A stretch of DNA of 22,901 bases from a virus: positions 1 to 22,901 of IMG/VR virus record IMGVR_UViG_3300009034_000825. One strand, 5' to 3'. The position numbers were made by a program, and so were the translations under genes. This document shows positions 1 through 7,126 of this stretch, in pieces; the stretch's first letter is position 1; every line of letters begins with the position of its first letter. The notes below the pieces were generated by a model that was given only the letters and a program-made list of their open reading frames with translations, was not told the origin of the DNA and ran no database searches.

Positions 1-1059
1 ACCGCACTCATCACAAACTTCGAATCAAACCAACAATACATAAACATCTTCGGCCACCTGAAACCGCGCCAACCCAAAAAGTGGACAAGCCGAGAAATCA
101 TAGTAGCCCGCGACGAAATCAGCAAAAACCCCACAATAAAAGCCACAGGACTAATGGGCCCCATAACTGGCGGAAGATCCGACTTAATAGTCTGCGACGA
201 CATCATAGATGAGGAAAACGTCCGGACACGACTGCAAGTTGAAAAAGTTTCAACATGGTTCAACAAAGTCCTCTATCCAACGCTTTATCCTTGGGGAGGC
301 ATCATAGTCATCGGCACCAGATGGAGCTACGCTGACGTTTACGCGGGACTACTTGAAAAATGGCCACACGACATGAAGCAAGCTGTCCAAGAAGACGGTT
401 CTGCACTGTGGCCCGAATACTGGAGTTTAGCTAAACTCGAAGAACGACGCAATGAGATTGGCACCATATTCTTCAACTGCCAATACCAGAACGACCCGAC
501 TGGAATGGAAGGCGCACTGCTGAAAAGTGAGTGGCTACATTCATATGATGATGAACCCTCAAAAGACGTAATCAAATTTGCTGGCGTTGACCCCGCTTTA
601 GGCGAAGGAGACTTACAAGCAATAGCAACAGTCGGCTATGACCGCATCAACAAACAAGCATATCTTATGGAAGTGTGGAGTGACAAAGCCGATTTTCCCT
701 TGTTCCTACGGAAACTTCGCCAACTACATTTAACACATAACTACGCAAAAATCTATCTTGAATCAAACGCCTTCCAAAAAGTGTTAACATTCATTCCCGA
801 ACTCAGACAAGGCTTACCTATATCTCCAACAGTCACAGACACTAACAAAGAACGCAGATTCATCGCAATGAGTAGCCACTTTGAAGCCAAACGAGTTTTA
901 GTTAACCCGTTTGTGAATAGCCGGAAACATGAGTTTTGGAGTGAATGGGTGCAGTTTCCAAGAGCGCAATACGACGACGCGTTGGACAGCACAGAAATTG
1001 TGTTGCGGAACGTGATTAAAGTCGGTAAAGGTTACGGAGTCAGTTTCATAGAGTGGTGA
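1..1059 (+). CDS. terL: Terminase large subunit, C-terminal part (5' end outside window)
   Basis: This is the packaging motor ATPase/nuclease that pumps viral DNA into the prohead through the portal. The frame is open from base 1, so the start and the Walker A motif lie upstream. A Walker B-like stretch, LIVCDDIID, is at about nt 184-210. It is followed by a coupling motif, IIVIGTRW, at about nt 304-327. The RNase H-like nuclease domain shows its acidic residues in order: FAGVDPALG (Asp near nt 589), IYLES (Glu near nt 760) and a DDALDS segment near nt 973-990. This order of motifs is typical of phage and archaeal-virus TerL. The TGA stop lies 3 nt before the next gene, whose SD (GGTGA) overlaps it. 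The portal follows after three small genes, the usual order. I am confident of the family; how much is missing upstream is unknown. Confidence 0.93.
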   Translation, partial: TALITNFESNQQYINIFGHLKPRQPKKWTSREIIVARDEISKNPTIKATGLMGPITGGRSDLIVCDDIIDEENVRTRLQVEKVSTWFNKVLYPTLYPWGGIIVIGTRWSYADVYAGLLEKWPHDMKQAVQEDGSALWPEYWSLAKLEERRNEIGTIFFNCQYQNDPTGMEGALLKSEWLHSYDDEPSKDVIKFAGVDPALGEGDLQAIATVGYDRINKQAYLMEVWSDKADFPLFLRKLRQLHLTHNYAKIYLESNAFQKVLTFIPELRQGLPISPTVTDTNKERRFIAMSSHFEAKRVLVNPFVNSRKHEFWSEWVQFPRAQYDDALDSTEIVLRNVIKVGKGYGVSFIEW

Positions 1060-1062
1060 AAA

Positions 1063-1440
1063 ATGGGAAAACGGGAAATTGTAGAAGACTTTGAACGTGA
1101 ACTGAAACGCAGAATCCGTTCATGCTTGCCCGGTGAAGAACCGCAAGAAACTGGCTGGATTTCTTCAGAGGCCGAGCAGAAAGTGGCGGCAGACGTTGAA
1201 CGCAAATTAAAACGGGGAGTCATACATGCGGAAGATACGCAGCAAACAGTTGGTTCTCCTTGGATTTCAAAAGAAACTGAACAGAAAATTGCGGTAGATT
1301 TTGAGCGAGAATTGCGCGTTCGCGCTGACGTTGCCACGGAAAAGTCGCCTAAACCGTTACTTCCGCGAATTCAAGAAGCAGTGGAGCAAATTAAAGATTA
1401 TGTAGTTTTTCAGTTGCGCAAGGATTTTGGTGACAAATGA
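1063..1440 (+). CDS. Hypothetical protein with 35-residue tandem repeats
   Basis: I do not recognise this 125-residue, highly charged protein. Its sequence is built on a repeat with a period of exactly 35 residues. The helical core D-F/V-E-R-E/K-L-K/R occurs at residues 9-15, 44-50 and 79-85, and a WIS.E.EQK(V/I)A.D lead-in occurs at residues 32-44 and 67-79. The C-terminal quarter (about residues 95-125) is different and contains IQEAVEQIKDYVVFQLRKDF, probably another amphipathic helix. The whole is likely alpha-helical. Translation starts at an ATG 3 nt after the terminase stop with GGTGA just upstream, and its TGA overlaps the next gene's ATG (ATGA). The place between terL and portal is often used by small packaging or accessory genes, but no role can be assigned. 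Confidence 0.8.
   Translation: MGKREIVEDFERELKRRIRSCLPGEEPQETGWISSEAEQKVAADVERKLKRGVIHAEDTQQTVGSPWISKETEQKIAVDFERELRVRADVATEKSPKPLLPRIQEAVEQIKDYVVFQLRKDFGDK
1156..1330 (+). repeat. 105-bp-period tandem repeat within the gene at 1063
   Basis: Two tandem copies (from nt 1156 and nt 1261) begin with tggatttc and encode WIS-x-E-x-EQK-(V/I)-A-x-D-(V/F)-ER-(K/E)-L. An earlier partial copy lies at about nt 1075-1110. The period is 105 bp (35 codons). The copies have diverged at third positions more than in the protein, so the repeat seems to be kept by selection and is not a recent slippage event. Confidence 0.75.
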
Positions 1441-1586
1441 CTTGGTATCAATGTAGCGCATGCAGCAAATCCGTTGGTTGCCGATTCCGCGCTAACCATA
1501 AGAAGATCGCTAAAATCAAGCGGATGCGTGACTGCCCCGAATACGACTATAAACCGCACACTCGGTTGCGGGCAACATTCAAGTGA
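1437..1586 (+). CDS. Small cysteine-rich (zinc-finger-like) protein, 49 aa
   Basis: This small gene starts with an ATG that overlaps the previous stop as ATGA. The protein begins MTWYQCSACSKSVGC, giving a CxxC pair and a third Cys close by, followed by a basic middle (KKIAKIKRMRD) and a single late Cys (CPEY). This arrangement could bind one zinc ion, and the basic part would suit nucleic-acid contact, but neither is shown. Tight coupling to its neighbours on the same strand supports a real gene. Function unknown. Confidence 0.6.
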   Translation: MTWYQCSACSKSVGCRFRANHKKIAKIKRMRDCPEYDYKPHTRLRATFK

Positions 1587-1591
1587 AAACA

Positions 1592-1735
1592 ATGGGACGA
1601 ACTGTTCATATATGCCCTAACTGTGGTGGACGCGGAGGTTGGACATTTTGTGGATCAAGAGAGCTAATTCATCTAGATTGTGGATATAGAATTACTTTTG
1701 AAGAGTGGATGAAAGCGAAAAGGGTGAAAAAATGA
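1592..1735 (+). CDS. Small zinc-ribbon protein, 47 aa
   Basis: The ATG is 5 nt after the previous stop. The protein has CPNCGGRGGWTFCG (residues 8-21) and LDCG (residues 29-31), a compact four-cysteine zinc-ribbon pattern, followed by a short helical tail FEEWMKAKRVKK. The last codons of this gene also carry the SD of the portal gene (AGGGTGA), and its TGA overlaps the portal ATG (ATGA), so the two are translationally coupled. Its place directly before a portal that itself carries Cys4 modules is suggestive, but the function is unknown. Confidence 0.65.
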   Translation: MGRTVHICPNCGGRGGWTFCGSRELIHLDCGYRITFEEWMKAKRVKK

Positions 1736-3396
1736 CTTTCCGTAGTCGCTTAACAAACGTGGTGAAGCGTGTTCAGCTAGGTGTAAGCGCAGCCATAGGT
1801 GGACAAAGCTTCGTTCAAAAACAGTTAACCAAAGCCTTGTATCGAATGGGTTATGGCAGCAAGCGTGCGCCAGCCTATGCAGGCAGAACCATACCGCCTG
1901 GTAAAATTGTTGAGCCACAATGGGACTACAAAATCTTATATCGAGAAGCGCAGACACACCACATTCTGCGTCGGATACATGAAGCAATCATAAGAGAATG
2001 CACCCGAGTCGGCGGAACAGTTGAACCCCGCTTCCTGTCTAAATGTAAGAAATGTGGCACAGAATACATGAAAGAACTTGACAGATGCGAAAGCGAGGAA
2101 TGTGGCGGAGTAACCGTTAAGCCTGATCCTACACAGCGAAGCATGCTACAGGACTTCATTAAGAACCCTAACCGAGACAACGAGTGGCTTCAACTTTTAA
2201 CTTCGTTGCTGCGGTTTGAGTTGGCTGTTGACGACTGGTATCTACTGGTAGAACAACAGAAAGCCACATTGGATTTGAAGCCGTTTGGAACCGCCGAAAA
2301 ACTTGACACAAACGTGTTAACCGTTAGAGTCTTAGACAGCCGTTACATGCGTGTCTGCGCAGACGACTACGGCAACTTGGGCAACGAAGAGTTTTTCTGT
2401 CCTGGCTGCTACGACGGAATCAAAGGCGACAAAAGTTTCGACCTAAACTACTACAAAACACATGGCGGCAAATGTCCCGACTGCGCTGGCGAGTTGATAG
2501 AAACGGTTTACATCTGGCGAGAAGCAGAAAGTTCTACGATTAAAGGACGGTTTGGCAGAGACGAAGTTATCCACAGCAACATGTGCAGTCAGCTACCGCA
2601 TATTTATGGAGTGCCTAAAACTATCGCTGCTTTGCGTCCCTTACATATTCTGCGTCACATGGCGAGATTCAACTTAGAAAACTATGGACGCGGCAAAGTA
2701 GACAAGCTAATCATCATATCTGGAATGAGCCAAGACGACGTAAACCAGATGCGAAAAGACATAACCCAACAAGCCGAGGAACATGTTGAACGCAGCCTAG
2801 TCACTGGTCAACGAGGCGCACCTAAACTTCATGTTCCTTGGATAGGTTTGGAACATGAGAAAGCCAGCGTAACCGTAGTTGATGCTATGCCCGACTCCGA
2901 GAAGATGCAGAGCATCGAATGGTACAAACAACACGCAGAAGACGTATGCTCCATCTGGGGAGTGACACCGAAGTTTGAAGGCATAGCTGAAGCAGGCAAA
3001 CAGGGCTTACGCATGGTTATAGACGTAGACAACAATGTGACGCGGAGCTATCAGAAAAGTTTGACAGACGTTTTCGATGAGGAACTGTGGCCTAAATTTT
3101 TGGGTGTGACTGATTGGGTTTGGCGTTTCGGCGAGATAGAGGAACGCGACGTGAAGCTTGATGCTGAAACCAAAGAAATCAATGTGCGCACGGCGATTGC
3201 GGCGGCTAACGCTAAAATGAATGTGGAATTGGAGGAAACGGGCAACTTGAAAGTCAGCGGCAAACCGCAACCGCGTGAACCTTTTGAAATGCCTTTTCAA
3301 GAGAAACCGAGTGGGGAACGTAGTGAAGAGGAGAAGGTTTGGGCAAAGCCTAAAAGCAAAAAGAAACGGAAAGGTTTCCTAGTTTACGAGGTGTAA
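1732..3396 (+). CDS. Portal protein with two embedded Cys4 zinc-ribbon modules
   Basis: The portal is the ring at one capsid vertex through which DNA enters and leaves; it docks the terminase and later the neck. I chose the ATG at 1732 over one 27 nt upstream because AGGGTGA lies just before it and it overlaps the previous stop (ATGA). That gives 554 residues, in the normal size range. Portal-like features are the N-terminal HHILRRIHEAIIRECTRVGG segment, a long helical region around DVNQMRKDITQQAEEH, and CSIWGVTPKFEG...KQGLRMVIDVDNN...YQKSLTDVFDEELWP near residues 405-455, resembling the portal stem and crown region. Two four-cysteine modules are unusual: C105/C108/C119/C124, and C223/C226/C248/C251. 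The C-terminus is Lys-rich. Confidence 0.85.
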   Translation: MTFRSRLTNVVKRVQLGVSAAIGGQSFVQKQLTKALYRMGYGSKRAPAYAGRTIPPGKIVEPQWDYKILYREAQTHHILRRIHEAIIRECTRVGGTVEPRFLSKCKKCGTEYMKELDRCESEECGGVTVKPDPTQRSMLQDFIKNPNRDNEWLQLLTSLLRFELAVDDWYLLVEQQKATLDLKPFGTAEKLDTNVLTVRVLDSRYMRVCADDYGNLGNEEFFCPGCYDGIKGDKSFDLNYYKTHGGKCPDCAGELIETVYIWREAESSTIKGRFGRDEVIHSNMCSQLPHIYGVPKTIAALRPLHILRHMARFNLENYGRGKVDKLIIISGMSQDDVNQMRKDITQQAEEHVERSLVTGQRGAPKLHVPWIGLEHEKASVTVVDAMPDSEKMQSIEWYKQHAEDVCSIWGVTPKFEGIAEAGKQGLRMVIDVDNNVTRSYQKSLTDVFDEELWPKFLGVTDWVWRFGEIEERDVKLDAETKEINVRTAIAAANAKMNVELEETGNLKVSGKPQPREPFEMPFQEKPSGERSEEEKVWAKPKSKKKRKGFLVYEV

Positions 3397-3400
3397 CAGA

Positions 3401-3664
3401 ATGGGCGAATTCAAAAAGCGAATAAAAGAAGAATGTGAACAAATCTGCAACCTATTTGAGTTGTACCCACAAAGATATAGAAACAGAACTCAAAGTGAAG
3501 AAAGGCTGATGGAGTTTGTTGCGGAAATAGAGAAAGAATTTGAGGAAGCTTTGAATAAGAGCCTCAACAACGCAACACATAAAGGCTGTTTGATACCGAT
3601 TTATGCGCTTCGTGAAAAGTGGTTTGGAGATTTGGAGCAAAAACCGTGGCTGATGCTAACGTGA
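3401..3664 (+). CDS. Small helical protein of a family also found at 22128-22597
   Basis: An 87-residue protein, probably helical, that begins MGEFKKRIKEECEQICNLF and ends ALREKWFGDLEQKPWLMLT. The SD is GAGGTG, 9 nt before the ATG. The start (MGEF.KR) and the late W/F-containing segment resemble two genes on the opposite strand at the far end of the window (MGEFEKRL... and MGKLQKKI...), which suggests a small virus-specific family. I do not know its function. It lies between the portal and the MuF-like fragment; in other viruses such places hold small head or accessory proteins. Confidence 0.65.
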   Translation: MGEFKKRIKEECEQICNLFELYPQRYRNRTQSEERLMEFVAEIEKEFEEALNKSLNNATHKGCLIPIYALREKWFGDLEQKPWLMLT

Positions 3665-3695
3665 AGTTAAGGTTGTTGAAAGAAGAGTAGCAACT

Positions 3696-4028
3696 GTGTA
3701 TTTGCAGCGATTGGCTCCTTTGATTCGCGCAGTAGAAGCTGTGCAAGCAGTTCAGAAAGCCAAAAAACGCAAACCACCAACACGCCCTGGCGTAACATTC
3801 TTCAGCGAAGCTGACACTTGGCTGTTCAACGCACGTGCAGACACCAAAGTTTGTCGCTTATGTCGTCTCTACGAACAATGGGGCGAAATCCGCGGAGATC
3901 AACTGCGCACAGAATTTCCTTATCTCAAAATAATTGACGAGAACATGATTGCTGGATCAGAACCAGACGGTAGAGGTTTGGTTCATCCGAATTGTAGGTG
4001 TTTTCTCACAAGGTTGTTAGCCACATGA
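3696..4028 (+). CDS. MuF-like minor head protein fragment (C-terminal cysteine/HPNCRC domain)
   Basis: A 110-residue protein starting at GTG. It has a basic N-terminal part (KAKKRKPPTRPG) and then RADTKVCRLC (C53, C56), ending with GLVHPNCRCFLTRL (H97, C100, C102). The CxxC...HPNCRC pattern is the signature of the C-terminal part of SPP1 gp7/Mu gpF-type minor head proteins, which usually follow the portal, as here. The family is normally 250 residues or more, so this is a short form lacking the usual N-terminal region. The frame stays open for about 12 codons upstream (to nt 3660) but has no better start. It overlaps the next gene by ATGA. A role in head morphogenesis or DNA ejection is inferred from family and place. 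Confidence 0.65.
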   Translation: MYLQRLAPLIRAVEAVQAVQKAKKRKPPTRPGVTFFSEADTWLFNARADTKVCRLCRLYEQWGEIRGDQLRTEFPYLKIIDENMIAGSEPDGRGLVHPNCRCFLTRLLAT

Positions 4029-5245
4029 GTGAACTTGCCGATTTGATTCCCCCACAGCTACGGAAGAAACTTCAGAAACAGATACTGGCGTTTCTTGAGC
4101 AGAAGCAACAAGAATCAGAGATTCCCCTAGAATTTGATGAACAAGCCATATTCAACGAAGCCTACCGCATCGCATTAAACGCTATAATCAAACAGTTAGA
4201 CGCTGTCACTAAACAGTTAGCGCATAAAGTTAAGCAACCTAGCAAACCACACGACCACAAAGGCGATGTGCTATACCCGAACCGTCTACATCCAACATAC
4301 TGTAGCTTGCGCACAGCACAAATCAAAGAAGACCAGATCACCGATTTAGTGCATGATGCAACGAAGATTCAAGGCGTAACCGTTGACGATTCTGCGATAG
4401 GTGACGGCAAAGTTTTGAAGTACAGTGCTTCAAGCACTAAACTAGAATATGCCGATGACGATGACACGGAATATACCGATGCTGAAGCTATTGCGGCGGT
4501 TGAAGGCGAAGCGACCTTAAATTTAAGCGGCATTGTAACTCTGGCCAACGACTTGAACATGGGTGGCTACGACATCAACTTTGATGCGCCCGACGACTTC
4601 ATAGACTACAAAGCAAGTGCAACAAAACATTACGCTTTTTATTTGGGGGGTATAGAACAGGCGCGTATCACAGTTCTCAGGACCCTTCTTATTGACACGA
4701 TTGGCGAGTTGACGGCGGCGGCAGGCGTAACAATAGACGGTGTCCTTCTGAAAGACGGAGGCGCAACGCTAACAAATGATTTGGATGTTGGAACTGCTAG
4801 CAAAATCTTGTTTAGCGATATCGGTTTCAGGCGTGGTTCAGCAAGTTGGATTTATTTGAGAAATGCTGCCGATACGGCGTATAAAGGTTTGATGATGGGT
4901 GCGTTGAAGGCTACTTCTTTTGAGTCTAATGGTGTTAGTAATTTCATAATAAAGAGTCGTGCTATTGTTAGTGGTGTGATAAGATTGGATGCGTATGACG
5001 TTGGAGCGTCTGGTTGGGAAACTGTGGCTTGTGCTTATAGTCATGCTACGCAACCCTATTTTGATATTCTAAAAGGCGGCGACATCACCATGCTCGACCA
5101 GAAAATGATGACATTAGGAACCTACACGGATGCGCAACGCCCAGCAGCGGGAACAGCTGGAAGAATCATATTCAACACAGATGATGGACAACTTAACGTT
5201 GACGACGGCACGAACTGGACGTTGCCTGACGGAACCGCGACTTAG
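4025..5245 (+). CDS. Fibre-like virion protein
   Basis: A 406-residue protein. I use the ATG at 4025 (ATGA overlap with the preceding stop) over an ATG 27 nt upstream. The first 80 residues are helical and Gln/Lys-rich (LRKKLQKQILAFLEQKQQ). A linker with HDHKGD and LHPTYC follows, then a long beta-rich, Gly/Asp/Thr-rich part with NDLNMGGYDINF and TNDLDVGTASKILF. The end, TYTDAQRPAAGTAGRIIFNTDDGQLN, is a type common at the tips of phage fibres. A head or tail fibre used for surface contact is the most likely role. The segment at about nt 4780-5070 has much more T and G on the coding strand than the rest of the gene, which fits exchange of a receptor-binding segment. Confidence 0.55.
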   Translation: MSELADLIPPQLRKKLQKQILAFLEQKQQESEIPLEFDEQAIFNEAYRIALNAIIKQLDAVTKQLAHKVKQPSKPHDHKGDVLYPNRLHPTYCSLRTAQIKEDQITDLVHDATKIQGVTVDDSAIGDGKVLKYSASSTKLEYADDDDTEYTDAEAIAAVEGEATLNLSGIVTLANDLNMGGYDINFDAPDDFIDYKASATKHYAFYLGGIEQARITVLRTLLIDTIGELTAAAGVTIDGVLLKDGGATLTNDLDVGTASKILFSDIGFRRGSASWIYLRNAADTAYKGLMMGALKATSFESNGVSNFIIKSRAIVSGVIRLDAYDVGASGWETVACAYSHATQPYFDILKGGDITMLDQKMMTLGTYTDAQRPAAGTAGRIIFNTDDGQLNVDDGTNWTLPDGTAT

Positions 5246-5258
5246 AGGAACCGCAAAA

Positions 5259-5723
5259 ATGGCTGAAAATGACACTCAACTGACGACGAAGTACGAGTAC
5301 GACTTAACCAACGAAACAGCGACAATCCTATACTACTTGGATACCGCGCAAGTTAGTGAATGGCATTACGAAAACGGAAGAGTCACTGTAGGCGAAAGAA
5401 CTGTTCCCACGGAAGTCACGTTGCAGCAAGCGTTAGAAGTAGATCGTGTGACGACGGAGTGGGTGGCGGTTATCCGCAGATACTTTCAGCCTACTGTCAC
5501 CATAACAAGCCAATTTGAGTATGAAGTCGAAAAAGACGATGAAAAAGTGGTTGCAAGCCTTAAAGTCAACGGTGTGGGACTTGTGAACAACGACTTTTGG
5601 CTTAAAGAAACGAACATGATAACATATAATCCTCGTCCAGCTTTAGATTTGGATTGGGGGGACTACGTTGTTTTGTGGCAGGGAATCCATAAACACTTCA
5701 ACGACACAATCATGAGTTTTTAA
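5259..5723 (+). CDS. Hypothetical protein, 154 aa
   Basis: The frame is open from further upstream, but the ATG at 5259 follows AGAGGAA by a normal distance and begins just after the fibre gene's stop, so it is preferred. The protein (MAENDTQLTTKYEYDL...) is acidic and mixed alpha/beta, with alternating hydrophobic strands (TATILYYLDTAQ, TVTITSQFEYEV) and aromatic residues near the C-terminus (DYVVLWQGIHKHF). It lacks cysteines, signal peptide and membrane segments. I do not recognise it; its place among head genes suggests a virion or assembly role. Confidence 0.65.
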   Translation: MAENDTQLTTKYEYDLTNETATILYYLDTAQVSEWHYENGRVTVGERTVPTEVTLQQALEVDRVTTEWVAVIRRYFQPTVTITSQFEYEVEKDDEKVVASLKVNGVGLVNNDFWLKETNMITYNPRPALDLDWGDYVVLWQGIHKHFNDTIMSF

Positions 5724-5734
5724 GGTGACTTAAA

Positions 5735-5968
5735 ATGAGTTTAGAACAAACAGCAACATTGATAGAGGCAAAACTTCGGAAAATACAGGAAACTGGCTAT
5801 AAAATAGCGCATCTATGCGAACTTGTGAAGACTGTTCATTCGATTAACGGCGACGTTTTCCAATATAATACCGAGGACAAGCAAAAATTGATTCAACATG
5901 CGCAGACAAGTCAAGTTCAGTTGGAGCAGTTCGTAAGCGAACTTCACGACTTGATTTTTCCAAGCTAA
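5735..5968 (+). CDS. Small helical hypothetical protein, 77 aa
   Basis: ATG with the SD AGGTGA 6 nt upstream. The protein (MSLEQTATLIEAKLRKIQE...) has two amphipathic helices, about residues 3-32 and 47-74, separated by a short NGDVFQYNTED turn, and looks like a helical hairpin. It is not recognised. It lies directly before the prohead protease gene in the same reading frame, separated by one stop codon and about 18 nt. Confidence 0.6.
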   Translation: MSLEQTATLIEAKLRKIQETGYKIAHLCELVKTVHSINGDVFQYNTEDKQKLIQHAQTSQVQLEQFVSELHDLIFPS

Positions 5969-5986
5969 CTTAATGTTTATAGGAGT

Positions 5987-6964
5987 GTGATTGATTTCCC
6001 ATTTGGAAAATGGCCGAACTTTCAAGCATGCAAAACCGACATGATGGGTCCACCCAACAATTACGACGAAGAAACAGCCGAAAAAACATGTGGCAAACTG
6101 CAAACCCGACTAGAAGGAAAAGAAGCGTTTAAACTGTTGAAAAGCGTGGGAAACCGCCGAGTCATAGCGCAATACATCCACGTTGAAAACGTTGATTTAA
6201 TGAAAGACATAATTCCCATGCGTCGAATGAAAGAAGCGTTAGAAGATTTGAAAAGTTGGGACCCACGGTACCTTAATGTGAATTGGCGACATACAAGTTG
6301 GCAAATTGGACATCCACTGTGGAGCTTCACTGACGCAAACGGAACGATCCACAAAACTGAAATTGACGAGTACGGGTTTTGGGGGATCACTGAAATCCGC
6401 AACGACGGCTACAAAATGGCGGATAAAGTGTGGAATCAGATTCTCGTTGGCGAACCGATTGGAGCAAGCGTAGCCATAGACTTCACAGAAGACGCTATTA
6501 AGTTAACTAAAGACGAAGTTGTTAAGCGAGGTTTACCCAAGCAATGGGAAGGCGCAAACTACTATGACATCCCCTTAAGCTTCATTGAACCTTGGAGCGA
6601 AACACCTACACCAGCAAACCAATATGTCACTGCGGCTCAGGTATTGGCGAAAGAAATCTGTGAGCCATGCGTCAAAGCACGGGCTAAATGGTATCTGGAA
6701 AAGGGAATATGCAACAATATAACGGAAGCCTTGGCTAGAGCAAGACACTTCTTCATAAGATACAACGAGAAAGAATCTAAACTGAAAGCTATGACTTGGG
6801 AACAATGCATCGAAGAGGCACAGAACAATCCTAACGTCGACGATCCTGAAGCGTTGTGCGGTTGGCTGAAGGCACATGGACCGAACGCGCCCAAAAAGGA
6901 GTACCAACTTTTCAGTCTCGAAGAAAAAGAAGAAATGTTAAGCCTAGTCAAATCGTTCAAATAG
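5987..6964 (+). CDS. Prohead protease, XkdF-like serine protease
   Basis: This probably processes the scaffold and head proteins during capsid maturation. The central domain has VNWRHTSWQIG (H102) and VGEPIGASVAIDF (S161), matching the His...Ser pattern of herpesvirus-type/XkdF-like prohead proteases. At the N-terminus is a KWPNFQAC (C15)...YDEETAEKTCG (C35, G36) motif often found in front of such proteases; a second version, TWEQC (C274)...DDPEALCG (C291, G292), lies near the C-terminus. A further cysteine set (C225, C228, C242) precedes it. Its position before scaffold-like and capsid genes agrees. The start is unclear: AGGAG (5981-5985) is only 1 nt from the GTG at 5987 and 4 nt from the in-frame ATT at 5990. 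The reading frame itself is certain because the N-terminal motif is conserved. Confidence 0.75.
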   Translation: MIDFPFGKWPNFQACKTDMMGPPNNYDEETAEKTCGKLQTRLEGKEAFKLLKSVGNRRVIAQYIHVENVDLMKDIIPMRRMKEALEDLKSWDPRYLNVNWRHTSWQIGHPLWSFTDANGTIHKTEIDEYGFWGITEIRNDGYKMADKVWNQILVGEPIGASVAIDFTEDAIKLTKDEVVKRGLPKQWEGANYYDIPLSFIEPWSETPTPANQYVTAAQVLAKEICEPCVKARAKWYLEKGICNNITEALARARHFFIRYNEKESKLKAMTWEQCIEEAQNNPNVDDPEALCGWLKAHGPNAPKKEYQLFSLEEKEEMLSLVKSFK

Positions 6965-7005
6965 ATTTTTAGCCGTTTAGGGTAGCCTAACTCACTCAAA
7001 AACAC

Positions 7006-7025
7006 TATGTCTCTACGCAGACATA
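7006..7025 (+). terminator. 7-bp inverted repeat followed by TTTTA (terminator or operator)
   Basis: TATGTCT (7006-7012) and AGACATA (7019-7025) form a perfect 7-bp stem with loop CTACGC, followed at once by ttttatag. It lies 42 nt after the protease stop, in a region with no gene. A hairpin plus T-run would suit termination. Because its right arm overlaps a TATA-like sequence, it could instead be an operator for the capsid operon. Confidence 0.4.
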
Positions 7026-7033
7026 TTTTATAG
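7023..7033 (+). promoter_or_regulatory. Possible archaeal TATA-like promoter element for the scaffold/capsid genes
   Basis: The sequence atattttatag resembles an archaeal TATA box and sits in the only sizeable gap (about 200 nt) before the scaffold and major capsid genes, which need high expression. It would place the transcription start near 7055-7060 and give a leader of about 100 nt. No clear BRE is seen. This is inference from position and a degenerate motif. Confidence 0.3.
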
Positions 7034-7099
7034 TCACTTATGTGGCGTATGATGCCCTAGAAAGGGAAAACAAAACGGACAAGCGGAACGCCTGCGGTT

Positions 7100-7126
7100 A
7101 TGGCTTAAGCCTTTTTTCGCAAGGCC
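7100..7126 (+). other. Possible leader hairpin with alternative pairings
   Basis: ATGGC (7100-7104) can pair with GCCAT (7124-7128), while GCCTT (7109-7113) can pair with AAGGC (7121-7125); the second arms overlap, so the two stems exclude each other. A T6 run (7112-7117) lies inside. It is in the presumed leader of the scaffold/capsid transcript. Stability and function are unknown. Confidence 0.25.

Noticed and set aside
1156-1330. Tandem repeats considered as a CRISPR-like array
   Set aside because: The repeats are coding, diverged at the DNA level and lack spacers; the period matches whole codons.
1705-1731. Upstream ATG for the portal
   Set aside because: It lies inside the zinc-ribbon gene without an SD, whereas ATG 1732 has AGGGTGA and an ATGA overlap.
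4025-5245. Fibre gene as a diversity-generating retroelement target
   Set aside because: No reverse transcriptase, template repeat or near-identical second copy is present in the window.
5130-5258. Upstream extension of the 5259 gene
   Set aside because: It would overlap the fibre gene by over 100 nt with no SD; the ATG at 5259 has AGAGGAA.
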